A stretch of DNA of 64,000 bases from Desulfocapsa sp. (GTDB lineage Bacteria > Desulfobacterota > Desulfobulbia > Desulfobulbales > Desulfocapsaceae). Positions 42,119 through 51,919 of the stretch are shown here, in pieces. Where the stretch lies: positions 28,958 to 92,957 of the forward strand of contig VMSP01000164.1 in NCBI GenBank assembly GCA_013792135.1, read 5' to 3'. The first letter of the stretch is position 1. The number at the start of each line of letters is the position of its first letter. A program made the position numbers and the translations under genes. Below the pieces are notes generated by a model. That model was not told where the DNA came from. It saw only the letters and a program-made list of their open reading frames with translations, and made no database searches.

Positions 42119-43351
42119 ATGAAATCAGCCAATTCAGATACTTTTGTCCACATCCGACATGCCTGCACCTCAAAGTTTCAAGCGCCCTTCTTAATTGCCG
42201 CCATGTTGCTTCTCTCTCTTACAGGCCCTGTTGACAGTCTGGCCGCGAGTGCCAACAACAGAAATTTCCCCATAGTTCCAGCCATCCAAGCCAATGTTAA
42301 TTTCTGGGAGAAAATTTATTCAACATACTCCACCAGTGAGGCCGTTATCCATGACAAATACGATCTGACAAAAATTTATGCTGTGATCCCCATTATTGAT
42401 TATTTGCTGCCTGGCGCCGCCCAACTCAACAAACCCATCCTAGAAACAGTAAAGATGAGATATTCCGCAATACTGACCCATCTTGCAAAAGGAAATCCTC
42501 CCCGTTCCAAGGAAGAGCATCGCATAGCCGCCATGTATAAAGGCGCCAGAAAATCACAACTTCTCACGGCGAGCGAGTCCATCCGTGCACAGATTGGCCA
42601 GAAAGAACGATTCAGGGAAGGGGTTATAAGATCTGGCGCCTATTTACCAGAGATCAGAAGGATATTCCGTTCATACAATCTCCCCGAGGAACTCGCCTAC
42701 CTGCCCCACGTGGAGTCATCCTTTAATCCTGACGCCTACAGCAAAGTCGGGGCCTCCGGCCTCTGGCAGTTCACCCGGTCAACAGGAAAGACCTATATGC
42801 GCATCGACAATCTCATTGATGAACGCCAGGATCCAATTATTGCAAGTCACGCCGCTGCAAAATTTTTAAAAAAAAATCATTCACTTCTTGATAGTTGGCC
42901 CCTGGCCCTTACTGCATACAATTACGGAACATCAGGAATGATGCGGGCAAAAAAAAGCCATGGTTCCTATGAAAAGATCTTTCGGGGATATCAGGAGGGG
43001 TATTTCAAATTTGCCTCCCGTAATTTTTATCCGGAATTTCTCGCCGCCCTCAAGGTCGCTCAAAAGATTGAACAAGATCCGTCCTTGCGTCGCCATAAAC
43101 CTATAACAACAACCACCGTCCGCCTCAAAAATCATGCGTCAGCAATTACCATCAGTCGCAATTACAAAGTCAATATCAACACTCTCAAGGCTCTTAATCC
43201 CGCCATCAAGGCCTCAGCCTTTCAGGGAAAACAACGACTCCCCCGGGGATATCAACTGAAACTTCCAGCCACGGCCCAAAACCACACAAAACGGCCCCTG
43301 ACAATAAAAGCAAACCAGAATCTCATGAAAAATCGCATTTACTTACAATAA
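42119..43351 (+). CDS. mltD: MltD-like membrane-bound lytic transglycosylase
   Basis: About 410 residues from the ATG at 42119. The signal segment ends around SLAASAN. The GH23 lysozyme-like domain contains LPEELAYLPHVESSFNPDAY (catalytic Glu), SKVGASGLWQFTRSTGKTY and ALTAYNYGTSGMMRAKK. A LysM-like segment at the C terminus (ITISRNYKVNINTLKALNP, then LPRGYQLKLP) binds glycan. It cleaves peptidoglycan with anhydro-muramic ends. The start is uncertain because no strong ribosome site is seen, and a GTG at 42083 is an alternative. Confidence 0.87.
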   Translation: MKSANSDTFVHIRHACTSKFQAPFLIAAMLLLSLTGPVDSLAASANNRNFPIVPAIQANVNFWEKIYSTYSTSEAVIHDKYDLTKIYAVIPIIDYLLPGAAQLNKPILETVKMRYSAILTHLAKGNPPRSKEEHRIAAMYKGARKSQLLTASESIRAQIGQKERFREGVIRSGAYLPEIRRIFRSYNLPEELAYLPHVESSFNPDAYSKVGASGLWQFTRSTGKTYMRIDNLIDERQDPIIASHAAAKFLKKNHSLLDSWPLALTAYNYGTSGMMRAKKSHGSYEKIFRGYQEGYFKFASRNFYPEFLAALKVAQKIEQDPSLRRHKPITTTTVRLKNHASAITISRNYKVNINTLKALNPAIKASAFQGKQRLPRGYQLKLPATAQNHTKRPLTIKANQNLMKNRIYLQ

Positions 43352-43406
43352 ATCTCTTTCCAAACCACACCTAACAATCCATTTACTTCAACATAAGGAG
43401 CCGTCC

Positions 43407-43772
43407 ATGGATATCTCAAAAAGAATTGCTGAAATGAAAAAACAACCTGGCTTCCAGGACAATGTAGGGATGATCCTTATCCACAACGGCGTGGTACGGA
43501 ATTGGTCCAGAAAGGATAAGAGCAAAGTCAAAGCGCTGGAAGTTACCCCTGATCTCAACAAAATAGAGGCCCTTCGCCAGGAATTTCTCCAACGGGATGG
43601 CATCTTTGATATTGTTATTGAGGCCAAAAGCGGAGAGTTTCAGCCAGGAGAAGACCTTCTCTTTCTCATCGTCGCAGGAGACATTCGCGAACACATCAAA
43701 CCTGTTCTGGCAGAACTTCTTGATCGGGTCAAGGCGGAGGCTATTGCCAAGAAAGAAGTCATCATCGACTAA
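43407..43772 (+). CDS. moaE: MoaE-like molybdopterin synthase large subunit
   Basis: 121 residues. GMILIHNGVVRNWSRKDKSK, VKALEVTPDLNKIEALRQEF, GEFQPGEDLLFLIVAGDIRE and the closing KAEAIAKKEVI follow the MoaE fold (GAxxxFxGxVRN, LEYE, GELxxGExxVxV, PIWKKE). The active-site Lys is conserved at the end, but the Trp of PIWKKE is missing. MoaE joins sulfur to precursor Z together with MoaD, absent here. It is usual in Desulfobacterota to find such divergent MoaE proteins. A MITE-like element follows after about 100 bases. Confidence 0.75.
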   Translation: MDISKRIAEMKKQPGFQDNVGMILIHNGVVRNWSRKDKSKVKALEVTPDLNKIEALRQEFLQRDGIFDIVIEAKSGEFQPGEDLLFLIVAGDIREHIKPVLAELLDRVKAEAIAKKEVIID

Positions 43773-43877
43773 AGGAATCAGCCTATTAAGCAGCAAAGAC
43801 TTTCATTCAGCGAAATGGCGTAATCATCATTCAACGAGCCCCAGGAATGTAAAAAATAAGCCATGAATTCTTTTTTA

Positions 43878-44057
43878 AGGGCCAGTCCATAAATAACTTC
43901 GAGAAGATTGCGCTCAGATTTGGGCCAGATTGGTTTGCGGCGATTGAGCAAAACCGCTGACGAAGCAGGGCTACGTTGAGGATTTTGTGATTGAATCGCA
44001 ACCAAAGATGACCTAAAGATAGATGTAATATATTTAGGTCATTTGCGGACAGGCCCT
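43878..44057. mobile_element. 180-bp MITE-like element
   Basis: The ends 43878-43897 and 44038-44057 are inverted repeats, 16 of 20 identical: AGGGCCAGTCCATAAATAAC and, on the other strand, AGGGCCTGTCCGCAAATGAC. The interior has no coding potential, only an accidental minus-strand frame. No target-site duplication is evident. It ends four bases before the first ATG of the HDOD gene, so it now forms its leader and part of its promoter. Confidence 0.55.
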
Positions 44058-44061
44058 CAGT

Positions 44062-44967
44062 ATGACACAGAGTTGGATCGAAGAAACCATGCATCAACAG
44101 ACTCAGATTTTCATCCACAGGACCAACATGCTTAGCGCCGAACAATTTGTTCAAAAATTCAAAAACGTAAAAACACTGCCGTACGTTGTCACCGAGCTTT
44201 CACGAATGATCGCCAATGACAACACAACCATGAAAGACTTTGAAGACATTATCAAGATGGACCCCACCTTGGTGGCACGCCTGCTCCATCTTGTCAACAG
44301 TGCCTTCTACGGGGTGTCACAACCGGTAACCTCCATCGGCAGAGCCGTGGCCTTTCTGGGAATGCGCAATCTTCGCAGCATGGCCGTCACCGATGCCCTG
44401 CAAAATATCTTCAAAGAGAAGGTCAGCGCCGGAATTTTCTCAAGGAAACGTCTCTGGCTGCACTGCGCCGTTGTCAGCACCTGCAGCAAGATTCTTGCCG
44501 AAAGGATCTTTGGCATCAACGGCGACGACGCCTATCTGTGTGGTATCCTTCATGATTTTGGCAAGATAATTGAGGAGCAGATCGCCACAGATGATTTTCT
44601 TGCTGCCTGTGAGGCCTGCAAACCTACAGACTCACTCATTGAACATGAACGACATTTCCTCGGAACCGATCACTGTGAAATCGGCTTTCTTCTCTCTCAG
44701 GACTGGGGAATGTCTTCCAGCATCCAGGAGGCCATCCGCGATCATCACACCCCGTTTGACAATGCCACCCCCAGCAGCTTGACCAGCATCCTCCAAATCG
44801 CCCAGTATATTACAGGGCAAATGGGTTACAGCTCCCTGCCCGATATTACATCCCCCCTTTCTCCGCCACTGGTGCTCCACCTTCAGGAAAACATGGCCGA
44901 ATACAAGGTGCTGATTAACGATTTACCGGAAGAGATAGCTAAGGCCCAGGAGATTTACGAGACTTAA
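44062..44967 (+). CDS. HDOD domain signalling protein
   Basis: 301 residues from 44062. The HDOD domain has [21 protein letters not shown] and [19 protein letters not shown], and [11 protein letters not shown] further on. HDOD proteins lack phosphodiesterase activity and act as signalling scaffolds. The start is doubtful: [10 protein letters not shown] at 44128 has AGGA seven bases upstream and fits the usual start of the family, so residues 1-22 may come from the MITE insertion boundary. The hybrid kinase gene lies 49 bases downstream. Confidence 0.85.
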   Translation: MTQSWIEETMHQQTQIFIHRTNMLSAEQFVQKFKNVKTLPYVVTELSRMIANDNTTMKDFEDIIKMDPTLVARLLHLVNSAFYGVSQPVTSIGRAVAFLGMRNLRSMAVTDALQNIFKEKVSAGIFSRKRLWLHCAVVSTCSKILAERIFGINGDDAYLCGILHDFGKIIEEQIATDDFLAACEACKPTDSLIEHERHFLGTDHCEIGFLLSQDWGMSSSIQEAIRDHHTPFDNATPSSLTSILQIAQYITGQMGYSSLPDITSPLSPPLVLHLQENMAEYKVLINDLPEEIAKAQEIYET

Positions 44968-45016
44968 AGGTCGCAAAAAAATAAGGTTATTTGGCACACC
45001 GTGCAGGAACCCAAGT

Positions 45017-47176
45017 ATGGATAAAAGTTTTGCAGTTTTTAACCAGATAGCAACCTTTACTCCCGAGATCAAAGATTTTCTTGACCTCTTGGCTGACACT
45101 GACAAAGATCATTTTTACCTCTGTATTGATCATGAAGGGAAACTGCAGAGTGCAGGTCTGCCCTCTCTGTTTCCGCCCCCACAGATCATGGAGGAGCTTG
45201 CCACCCAGATAAAAACGGGACTGGCCATTCAGCCTTTATGGACCACAAGCACTGCCTCCTATCACGCCCTCGCCTTACCCGATCTCAAAGCCACACTGCT
45301 CTTCAGCTGTGATGCTGGCTGCCATGAAACACCATTGTCAAATATCTGCAGGACCGTCAAGCTTTGCCTGACCTTGTTCCGATGCCGGCAGGAACAGAAG
45401 AAGACACTACAACATCTTGATATTCAAAAAAAACAGTTCGACCGTAAATTTTCAGTCCTGGAAAAAAAATACCAGACCATCCTTGAGGAAAACGAAAAAA
45501 GTTATCAAACTATCAAGGAGCAACAAGATAATTATTCCAAAACATTACAATCCGAAATCGAGATCCAGACCAAACAGTTACGTGAAGCCACGGCAGCGGC
45601 CGAGGCTGCCAATATTTCCAAGAGTGAGTTTCTTGCCTCCATGAGCCATGAGATCAGAACCCCCATGAACGGCATCATCGGCTTCACCGACATGCTGTTG
45701 ACCTCTGAACTTGACGAAGAACAAAAAGACAGCGCTCTTACCATTAAACGTAGCGGTGAAGCCCTTCTTGCTCTCATCAATAATATCCTCGATTTCTCCA
45801 AGGTTGAGGCCGGGCATATGGAAATCGAAGCCATTGATTTTGACCCGGAAATAACAGCACATGATGTTTGCAATATGGTACAGCCCAAGATCGCAGGCAA
45901 GCCCATTGAGATGCTGTGCCGTATTGACGAGCGATTACCGGCAAATGTTATAGGAGACCCTGGCAAATTTCGCCAGGTCTTGATCAACCTCCTGGGTAAT
46001 TCCGTCAAATTCACAGAAAAAGGAGAGCTGGAACTCTCCATAGAGGTTGAAGAAGAAACAGAAGATACGATTATTCTCCATAGTAAGATCCGGGATACCG
46101 GCATTGGCATTGATCCTTCCAAGACAGACACCATTTTTGAGGCCTTCAAACAGGCTGATGGTTCAACTACCAGAAAATATGGCGGAACCGGCCTTGGTCT
46201 GTCAATATGTAGGAAAATAGCACAGTTAATGCAAGGAAAGGTCTGGGCGGAAAGTACCCCTGGCAAGGGATCCATCTTCCATTTTACTGCCACCATGAAA
46301 AAATCCGAACGATCTAAACCAAAAACTGCGGATATCAGCACCCTGAAAAATGCACGTATACTCCTTGTCGATGACAACAGAACGAACATTGACATCCTGC
46401 TCAAGATCTTCCAACAGTATGGTATCCAGATCACTGCAATCATGGATGAAACCCAGACCATACCCACCCTGATTGCAGCAGACTTGAACAACAGCCCCTT
46501 TGACGCCGCTATCCTTGACCTGCAGCTCCCGGTTATCTCAGGATTTGACCTTGCCATAAAGATCCGCAAGACAGATACAAAAAGTCACAACATCCCTCTC
46601 CTTGCATACACCTCCAGCACCGAAAAAATCGCCAGCCGCTGCCGTGATGCCGGCTTTAACGCCTTTCTCACCAAACCAACGCGGCGTGCCATGCTGCTCA
46701 AGACCTTGGCGAAGATCTTGAGCAGTTCGGAAGACAACAGCATCCCCAAGGAAGAAAAAGAACTCGTCACCCAATATTCAATTCGCGAGGAGATGAAACA
46801 CTCAAGTAGAATCCTCTTGGCAGAAGACAATCTGGTCAACCAGAAGTTGGCAACCATGATGCTCAGCAAGGCGGGATATACGGTTCAGGTCGTCTCCAAT
46901 GGCCGCTTGGCAGTTGAAGCCTTTACCCGGAATTCGGACCGGTATGACCTCATCCTCATGGATATCCAGATGCCTGAGATGGATGGCTTTGAAGCTACCC
47001 GCCAGATCCGGGAAAAAGGCTTTACCGATATTCCCATTGTGGCCATGACAGCCAATGCCATGAAAGGTGACCGGGAAAAATGTCTTGAAGCCGGCATGAA
47101 TGATTATATAAGCAAGCCAATCAAGCGTGAAATCGTCTTCAAAATTCTTGAAGAAAGACTTTACGGGAATCATTGA
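45017..47176 (+). CDS. Hybrid histidine kinase with two receiver domains
   Basis: 719 residues, no membrane segment. The first 110 residues are an unrecognised N-terminal region. A coiled coil follows at about 125-195, then HisKA with His211 in [15 protein letters not shown], an ATPase with DTGIGID and GTGLGLSI, and two receiver domains: [18 protein letters not shown] and [19 protein letters not shown]. Both have an acceptor Asp. It is probably co-transcribed with the HDOD gene. Output and stimulus are unknown. Confidence 0.92.
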   Translation: MDKSFAVFNQIATFTPEIKDFLDLLADTDKDHFYLCIDHEGKLQSAGLPSLFPPPQIMEELATQIKTGLAIQPLWTTSTASYHALALPDLKATLLFSCDAGCHETPLSNICRTVKLCLTLFRCRQEQKKTLQHLDIQKKQFDRKFSVLEKKYQTILEENEKSYQTIKEQQDNYSKTLQSEIEIQTKQLREATAAAEAANISKSEFLASMSHEIRTPMNGIIGFTDMLLTSELDEEQKDSALTIKRSGEALLALINNILDFSKVEAGHMEIEAIDFDPEITAHDVCNMVQPKIAGKPIEMLCRIDERLPANVIGDPGKFRQVLINLLGNSVKFTEKGELELSIEVEEETEDTIILHSKIRDTGIGIDPSKTDTIFEAFKQADGSTTRKYGGTGLGLSICRKIAQLMQGKVWAESTPGKGSIFHFTATMKKSERSKPKTADISTLKNARILLVDDNRTNIDILLKIFQQYGIQITAIMDETQTIPTLIAADLNNSPFDAAILDLQLPVISGFDLAIKIRKTDTKSHNIPLLAYTSSTEKIASRCRDAGFNAFLTKPTRRAMLLKTLAKILSSSEDNSIPKEEKELVTQYSIREEMKHSSRILLAEDNLVNQKLATMMLSKAGYTVQVVSNGRLAVEAFTRNSDRYDLILMDIQMPEMDGFEATRQIREKGFTDIPIVAMTANAMKGDREKCLEAGMNDYISKPIKREIVFKILEERLYGNH

Positions 47177-47204
47177 TATCGTCAGGGTAGCACCACAAGA
47201 GACA

Positions 47205-48587
47205 ATGACCACTCATAGCCAAAGCAACATGTCGCTAAGCAACCGGATTCTGACCTGGGCGAACCAGCAGAGTTCCACATTTTCCGGCCTGAAACAGGCA
47301 CTCCACACCTTCGTCCGGATACTCCTGATTACAGCCAGAGAATTTCGCAAGAATGAACTTTCACTGCGCGCCAGCGCCCTCACCTATACCATTCTCCTCT
47401 CCCTGGTACCCATGCTGGCCATGAGCACCGCCCTGATCAAAGGGCTAGGTGGCGACAATCAGCTGCAACAGGTTGTGTATGGCTACATCGAAGCCCTTGA
47501 ACAAAGCTCAAACACCACGGAACCTGCCCCCTCCCAGTTTGATGGAACAACTGCCACAGAAACCGCTAACAAAGACAACACCAGCACAACTCTGACCGCT
47601 CATATCCGATCGGCTGCGGATAAACTTTTTGACTATGTTGACAAAACGGATTTTACCACCCTGGGTTCCATCGGTGTTCTTATCATGCTGATCACCATCA
47701 TCATAGTCTTTGACACCATTGAAAAGGCAATGAACACCATCTGGCAAGTGCAATCCGGCCGCTCGGCGTTGCGTAAGGTCACTGATTATCTGGCCGTACT
47801 TGTCCTCATGCCGGTTGCCATTAATATTGGCTTTGCGGCCACCACTGTTATTAAAAGTCCAACATTGCTGGCCAGAATCGAACCATTTCTACCAGTAATC
47901 CGGTTGCAAAGTATTTTTCTCCTGCTGCCAATTTTATTCATCACCCTGGCCTTATCGATCAGCTACATGATCTTTCCCAATACAAGAGTCCGCTCACTGC
48001 CGGCATTCATTGGAGCTCTCCTGGCCGGTTCTCTCTGGTTCATCACCCAGAATATCTACATCAGCCTGCAGATTGGCGTCTCCAACTACAATGCCATTTA
48101 TGGTTCCTTTGCCACACTTCCCCTGTTCCTGATCTGGTTATACCTTGGCTGGATTTTTATCCTCACTGGAGCCCAGGTGGCCTTTGCCTGCCAGACACAT
48201 CACAGCTATCAACTGCTGGCAATAGTACCAACACCTGCTCAACAACTAAGCGCGGCCTTTGATATCACCAATCAGGTCTTTTTGTTTTTTGACAAACAGC
48301 AACGACTGACAGTCAAAATGCTCCCTGAGCTCTGCTCTGGACACATGCCATCACTCCTGGCATCGACACTTGAGCAACTGTTTGCCGCAGGCATCATCCA
48401 CATCGAGAGTAAAAACCAATCCATCTTTCCAACCCTGCCAGCCGAAAAATTGAATAAAGGCGCTATCGTCAAGGCCATTCTGGGCACAAATGCTTCCAAC
48501 ACTGAAGGCGGCCGGCAAAGCCGACGCGCCATTGAAGCGGCCAGTCAGGTGCTTCCTCTGAACTTCCAGGAAGATCAAAATAGGTAG
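47205..48587 (+). CDS. YihY/BrkB family inner-membrane protein
   Basis: 460 residues from the ATG at 47205; the frame opens at 47127 inside the kinase gene. Six membrane segments lie within residues about 30-350, with KNELSLRASALTYTILLSLV and IYGSFATLPLFLIWLYLGWI, the two conserved family segments. The N-terminal loop contains a Thr-rich insert (SNTTEPAPSQFDG). The C-terminal 110 residues are cytoplasmic and winged-helix-like. The family was once called RNase BN in error, and its activity is unknown. It overlaps or follows closely on the hybrid kinase. Confidence 0.87.
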   Translation: MTTHSQSNMSLSNRILTWANQQSSTFSGLKQALHTFVRILLITAREFRKNELSLRASALTYTILLSLVPMLAMSTALIKGLGGDNQLQQVVYGYIEALEQSSNTTEPAPSQFDGTTATETANKDNTSTTLTAHIRSAADKLFDYVDKTDFTTLGSIGVLIMLITIIIVFDTIEKAMNTIWQVQSGRSALRKVTDYLAVLVLMPVAINIGFAATTVIKSPTLLARIEPFLPVIRLQSIFLLLPILFITLALSISYMIFPNTRVRSLPAFIGALLAGSLWFITQNIYISLQIGVSNYNAIYGSFATLPLFLIWLYLGWIFILTGAQVAFACQTHHSYQLLAIVPTPAQQLSAAFDITNQVFLFFDKQQRLTVKMLPELCSGHMPSLLASTLEQLFAAGIIHIESKNQSIFPTLPAEKLNKGAIVKAILGTNASNTEGGRQSRRAIEAASQVLPLNFQEDQNR

Positions 48588-48716
48588 TATCCATGTCGAA
48601 AGATATGTTATATGTTATTATAGCAATTCTACCGATGAGCGGAGCTACAGGGACAAATGACCACGTTCCAGTATCATCTCATCACCACTATCAACAATGA
48701 ACAAGAGGAAAAAAAA

Positions 48717-48944
48717 ATGAAAAATTTTTTTGCAATCGCCGCCATGCTCGCCAGTTTGATGTTGTTCGGATGCAAGAGCGAAGAGCCTAAGCAACCAGCG
48801 ACAGAGTCCACAACCAAGACGATGGAATCCAGCACCACCACGGCCCCTGCCGAGAATAAGGGTGAGCAGGTCATGGAAAAAACAACTGAAACTAAAACAA
48901 CCGAGACTCACGAAGTGCCAGCACCCGCTGAGACCCAAAAATAA
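48717..48944 (+). CDS. Small Thr/Glu-rich lipoprotein
   Basis: 75 residues from the ATG at 48717, with AAGAGGAAA upstream. The signal peptide MKNFFAIAAMLASLMLFGCK has a good lipobox LFGC. The mature part is low-complexity: charged and Thr/Glu/Ala-rich, with no Cys, probably disordered. It should be lipid-anchored in the envelope. Its 3' end is repeated in decayed form at 49211-49310. Confidence 0.75.
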   Translation: MKNFFAIAAMLASLMLFGCKSEEPKQPATESTTKTMESSTTTAPAENKGEQVMEKTTETKTTETHEVPAPAETQK

Positions 48945-49005
48945 CTGGTCAAGTAGCACTTATTAAAAAAAAGGGCTACCGACCAGGATCCATCAGGAAT
49001 GACCC

Positions 49006-49211
49006 ATGACCAACAATGATATTTCCCGCATGATTCTTAGGCGCTTGACGTAGACGACGGAACAATCTGGAAATACGCAGGCTCGGAGGACACGACCTGG
49101 AAAATCATCAGTTACTGTATTGCTGGACAAGGAAGCAAAAGAATGCTGCCTTGCAGGCTGTGATTTGGTCATGGCTCATTTCCTGATGGCCTCGATACCG
49201 CTAAAAAGGCC
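49006..49211 (+). pseudogene. Decayed duplicate of the DUF1456 gene start
   Basis: Begins ATGACCAACAATGAT like the gene at 49372. It keeps blocks such as GCAGGCTCGGAGGACAC and a close parallel around TTGCATGCAGTGAT. A TAG stop falls after 13 codons, and the frame is shifted more than once. The upstream leader CATCAGGAAT also matches. Only the first half of the parent gene is duplicated. Confidence 0.75.
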
Positions 49212-49310
49212 GTAACCGACATGAGAGCCACCATCCAGAAAGAGGACAGTGAGCCGCTCTCAGAAGAAGCAACAGAGACTCATCCAGCTCCCGCTGAAGC
49301 CCACAAATAA
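49211..49310 (+). pseudogene. Decayed duplicate of the lipoprotein gene's 3' end
   Basis: The last part reads ...ACAGAGACTCATCCAGCTCC then CGCTGAAGCCCACAAATAA. It closely parallels the end of the lipoprotein gene (48870-48944), including the stop codon. With the previous feature it shows one duplicated unit of about 360 bases: lipoprotein tail, spacer and the DUF1456 start. It has no start codon. Confidence 0.65.
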
Positions 49311-49371
49311 CACCTCAGACAGCTCTGATCTCAAAGACGAATAACCCACCAGGACTCATCAGGAATACCCA

Positions 49372-49875
49372 ATGACCAACAATGACATCCTCCGCAGGAT
49401 CAGATACGCTCTTGACCTCCACGATGCAACAATCGTGGAGATATGCAGACTCGGAGGACACAAACTGGAAAAGGCTTCAGTTACTGCCTTCTTGAAAAAG
49501 GAAGAGGAGGAAGGCTATCTTGCATGCAGTGATCCGGCCATGAATGCTTTTCTCGATGGTCTTATTATTCATAAAAGAGGCCAGAAAGAAGACAAGACCG
49601 ATCAAGAACATAGTGCATCACCCATCACCAACAATATCATCCTGAAAAAACTGCGTATCGCCCTGGAGCTGAAAGAAGATGCCCTGCTTGAGATCCTGGG
49701 ATTGGCCCACGCCACTATCACCAAGGCCAAACTGAGTGCCTTATTCAGAAAAGAAGGCCATAAAAATTACAAGGAATGTGGTAATCAGTTTCTCAGAAGC
49801 TTCCTGAAAGGACTCACCATTCGCTTCAGAGATCAAAAAGATGGTTCCCGCCCAGAGAGACAAACCCATTCATGA
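49372..49875 (+). CDS. DUF1456 (YehS-like) protein
   Basis: 167 residues with two tandem copies of one domain (residues 1-68 and 85-155): NNDILRRIRYALDLHDATIV, then NNIILKKLRIALELKEDALL. Each copy ends in a motif like FLDGLIIHKRGQK or FLKGLTIRFRDQK. YehS/DUF1456 proteins have no established function. The stop overlaps the pseudouridine synthase start by four bases. A decayed partial duplicate lies upstream. Confidence 0.88.
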   Translation: MTNNDILRRIRYALDLHDATIVEICRLGGHKLEKASVTAFLKKEEEEGYLACSDPAMNAFLDGLIIHKRGQKEDKTDQEHSASPITNNIILKKLRIALELKEDALLEILGLAHATITKAKLSALFRKEGHKNYKECGNQFLRSFLKGLTIRFRDQKDGSRPERQTHS

Positions 49876-50756
49876 AAAAGATCCTGACCAGGAATGAATC
49901 AGACCTGCTGACCCTTCTCACTGATTCCGGCTACTCCAAGACAAAGGCCAAGCAACTCGTAAAACATGGGGCTGTTGCCATAGGCGACAAAGAGGCGACA
50001 CGTGTTGACCAACTTGTATTGGCAGGAGAATTGGTCTGTGTTCGATCAGAACAGGAAATGCGCGAGCAGGCCAAGACGTGCCCGGGACTTTCGATAATCT
50101 ACGAAGACGAGGCCATCATCGTCATCGACAAACCGGCGGGACTGTTGACTATTGCCACTGAAAAGGAAAAAAGAAAAACCGCTTATTACCTGCTCAGCAC
50201 CTATCTCAAGGAGCGGTCAAAATCAACGAAATCACGGATCTTCATCGTCCACCGACTGGATCAGGGGACCTCCGGCCTGCTGGTTTTTGCCAAAAACGAG
50301 ATGGTAAAACAGATCCTTCAGGATAACTGGGAGCATGCTGACAAGCGGTACACTGCCATTGTGGAAGGGATTCCCAGAGAAAAAGAGGGTCAGATTGCAA
50401 GCACACTCTCCGAATCAAAGGCCCTGCGGGTCTATTCCGTCAGAGGCACAAGCGAGGAGGGAAAAGAGGCCAGGACCAATTACAAGGTGATCAAAGAAAG
50501 TGACGCCTATGCCTGGCTCGACATCACCCTGCTCACCGGACGCAAGAACCAGATCCGCGTCCACATGGCTGACCATGGTTACCCCATTGCCGGGGACAAA
50601 AAATATGGAGCCAAGACCAATCCACTGCGCCGGATGGCCCTCCACGCTTATTACCTCTCCTTCAACCATCCGACCATCCCCGAGAAACGGATGGAATTTG
50701 AGCTACCAACCCCAGGGAAATTTTACATGCTTTTTTCAAAGAAGAAGGAAAGATAA
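49872..50756 (+). CDS. RluA-family pseudouridine synthase with S4 domain
   Basis: 294 residues. The N-terminal S4 domain (LLTDSGYSKTKAKQLVKHGA) binds RNA. The catalytic domain has VIDKPAGLLTIAT and the active-site Asp in HRLDQGTSGLLVFAK, and TGRKNQIRVHMADHGYPIAGD closes it. It converts a uridine in rRNA or tRNA to pseudouridine; the exact site cannot be told. It overlaps the DUF1456 gene by four bases. Confidence 0.9.
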   Translation: MKKILTRNESDLLTLLTDSGYSKTKAKQLVKHGAVAIGDKEATRVDQLVLAGELVCVRSEQEMREQAKTCPGLSIIYEDEAIIVIDKPAGLLTIATEKEKRKTAYYLLSTYLKERSKSTKSRIFIVHRLDQGTSGLLVFAKNEMVKQILQDNWEHADKRYTAIVEGIPREKEGQIASTLSESKALRVYSVRGTSEEGKEARTNYKVIKESDAYAWLDITLLTGRKNQIRVHMADHGYPIAGDKKYGAKTNPLRRMALHAYYLSFNHPTIPEKRMEFELPTPGKFYMLFSKKKER

Positions 50757-50795
50757 AACATAGCCATTCCGGACAAATAGTTATTCGATAATATT

Positions 50796-50854
50796 TCTCG
50801 CGCAGAAGCGCAGAGAAAATCTCTTCTTGTCCTTCTCAACGCCTCTGCGCGAGA
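50796..50854. terminator. Hairpin between convergent genes
   Basis: TCTCGCGCAGA (50796-50806) and TCTGCGCGAGA (50844-50854) are exact complements around a 37-base loop that repeats the CTCTGCGC theme. Sequences of this kind are dispersed repeats in many bacterial genomes. It separates the pseudouridine synthase gene from amrS. Confidence 0.6.
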
Positions 50855-50890
50855 TCAGAATTCACTCCGCCAATAGCTTTCTTCTCTTTA

Positions 50891-51919
50891 TCACCAGACT
50901 CCAGCAATCTGTTCTCCGCATTGCGGGCAGCATCCATGAACCAGCCTGTTCTCCTGAATAGCATACCCGAAACGACTGATCAACCGGGCCTGGCAGGTCG
51001 GACACAAACTATTTTCTCCCCCTGAACCAGGAACATTCCCCTCATAAACAAACTTAAGTCCTGCCGCCAGTCCGATCTTTCTGGCCTTCTGTAGAGAATA
51101 CACCGACGTGGCTGGTCTATCCGTCAACTTATAGGTGGGATAAAAAGCCGTCACATGCCAGGGAATGAAGGGGTCAAGGGAAACTATAAACTCAGCGATC
51201 TCCGTCAGCTCTGCATCGCTGTCATTGAGCCCTGGAATGAGCAGGGTGGTAATCTCCACCCACACCCCAAGCTCATGCATAAGCCGCACCGTATCGAGCA
51301 CAGGTTGTAGATGAGCGCCACATATCTTTCGGTAAAAATCATCAGTGAAGGCCTTGATGTCAATATTAATGGCATCGAGTACCGGCGCCAGTTTCCGGGT
51401 TGTTTGCTCGCTCATATAGCCATTGGAGACAAAGACATTCTTCAGCCCCTGCTCCCGGGCCAGCACAGAGCAATCATAGGCAAACTCGAAAAAAATCGTC
51501 GGCTCCACATAGGTATAACTGATCGATTGGCAACCACTGCGCACGGCCTCGGCCACTACATATTCAGGTGATCGCAGGATTCCAGGGGGTGCATCCGCAG
51601 CAAATTTACCCGGCTGGGAGATAGAATAATTCTGACAATGGCGGCAATGAAAATTGCAGCCAACAGTGGAAATAGAATAAGAACGGCTTCCAGGCAGAAA
51701 ATGATAGAGGGGTTTTTTCTCCACCGGGTCCACATGCTCGGCCACCAAACGCCCATAAACAAGACTGAAAAGAACCCCATTTCTGTTCTCGCGCACCCCG
51801 CAGATACCCCGATGTCCATCCTTGATCCGGCATTGATGGGCGCAGAGCTCACAGATCACCTCACTATCACTGCCCTGGCTGTACAATTGTGCCTCATGCA
51901 TCAGAAGCCCCTCCCGCAT
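50891..51919 (-). CDS. amrS: AmmeMemoRadiSam system radical SAM enzyme AmrS
   Basis: 342 residues. The Cys-rich N terminus VICELCAHQCRIKDGHRGIC is followed by the radical SAM motif CNFHCRHCQN. Later come the core GYMSEQTTRKL and IDIKAFTDDFYR, and the C-terminal CX2C pairs CPTCQ and CPQCG. AmrS acts with a Memo-like and an AMMECR1-like protein on an unknown substrate. Neither partner is adjacent. The start overlaps the bpt stop by one base. Confidence 0.9.
   Translation of the reverse strand: MREGLLMHEAQLYSQGSDSEVICELCAHQCRIKDGHRGICGVRENRNGVLFSLVYGRLVAEHVDPVEKKPLYHFLPGSRSYSISTVGCNFHCRHCQNYSISQPGKFAADAPPGILRSPEYVVAEAVRSGCQSISYTYVEPTIFFEFAYDCSVLAREQGLKNVFVSNGYMSEQTTRKLAPVLDAINIDIKAFTDDFYRKICGAHLQPVLDTVRLMHELGVWVEITTLLIPGLNDSDAELTEIAEFIVSLDPFIPWHVTAFYPTYKLTDRPATSVYSLQKARKIGLAAGLKFVYEGNVPGSGGENSLCPTCQARLISRFGYAIQENRLVHGCCPQCGEQIAGVW

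Noticed and set aside
43831..44154. 107-residue minus-strand frame across the MITE-like element
   Set aside because: It runs through both inverted ends and into the HDOD gene, as expected for a chance frame.
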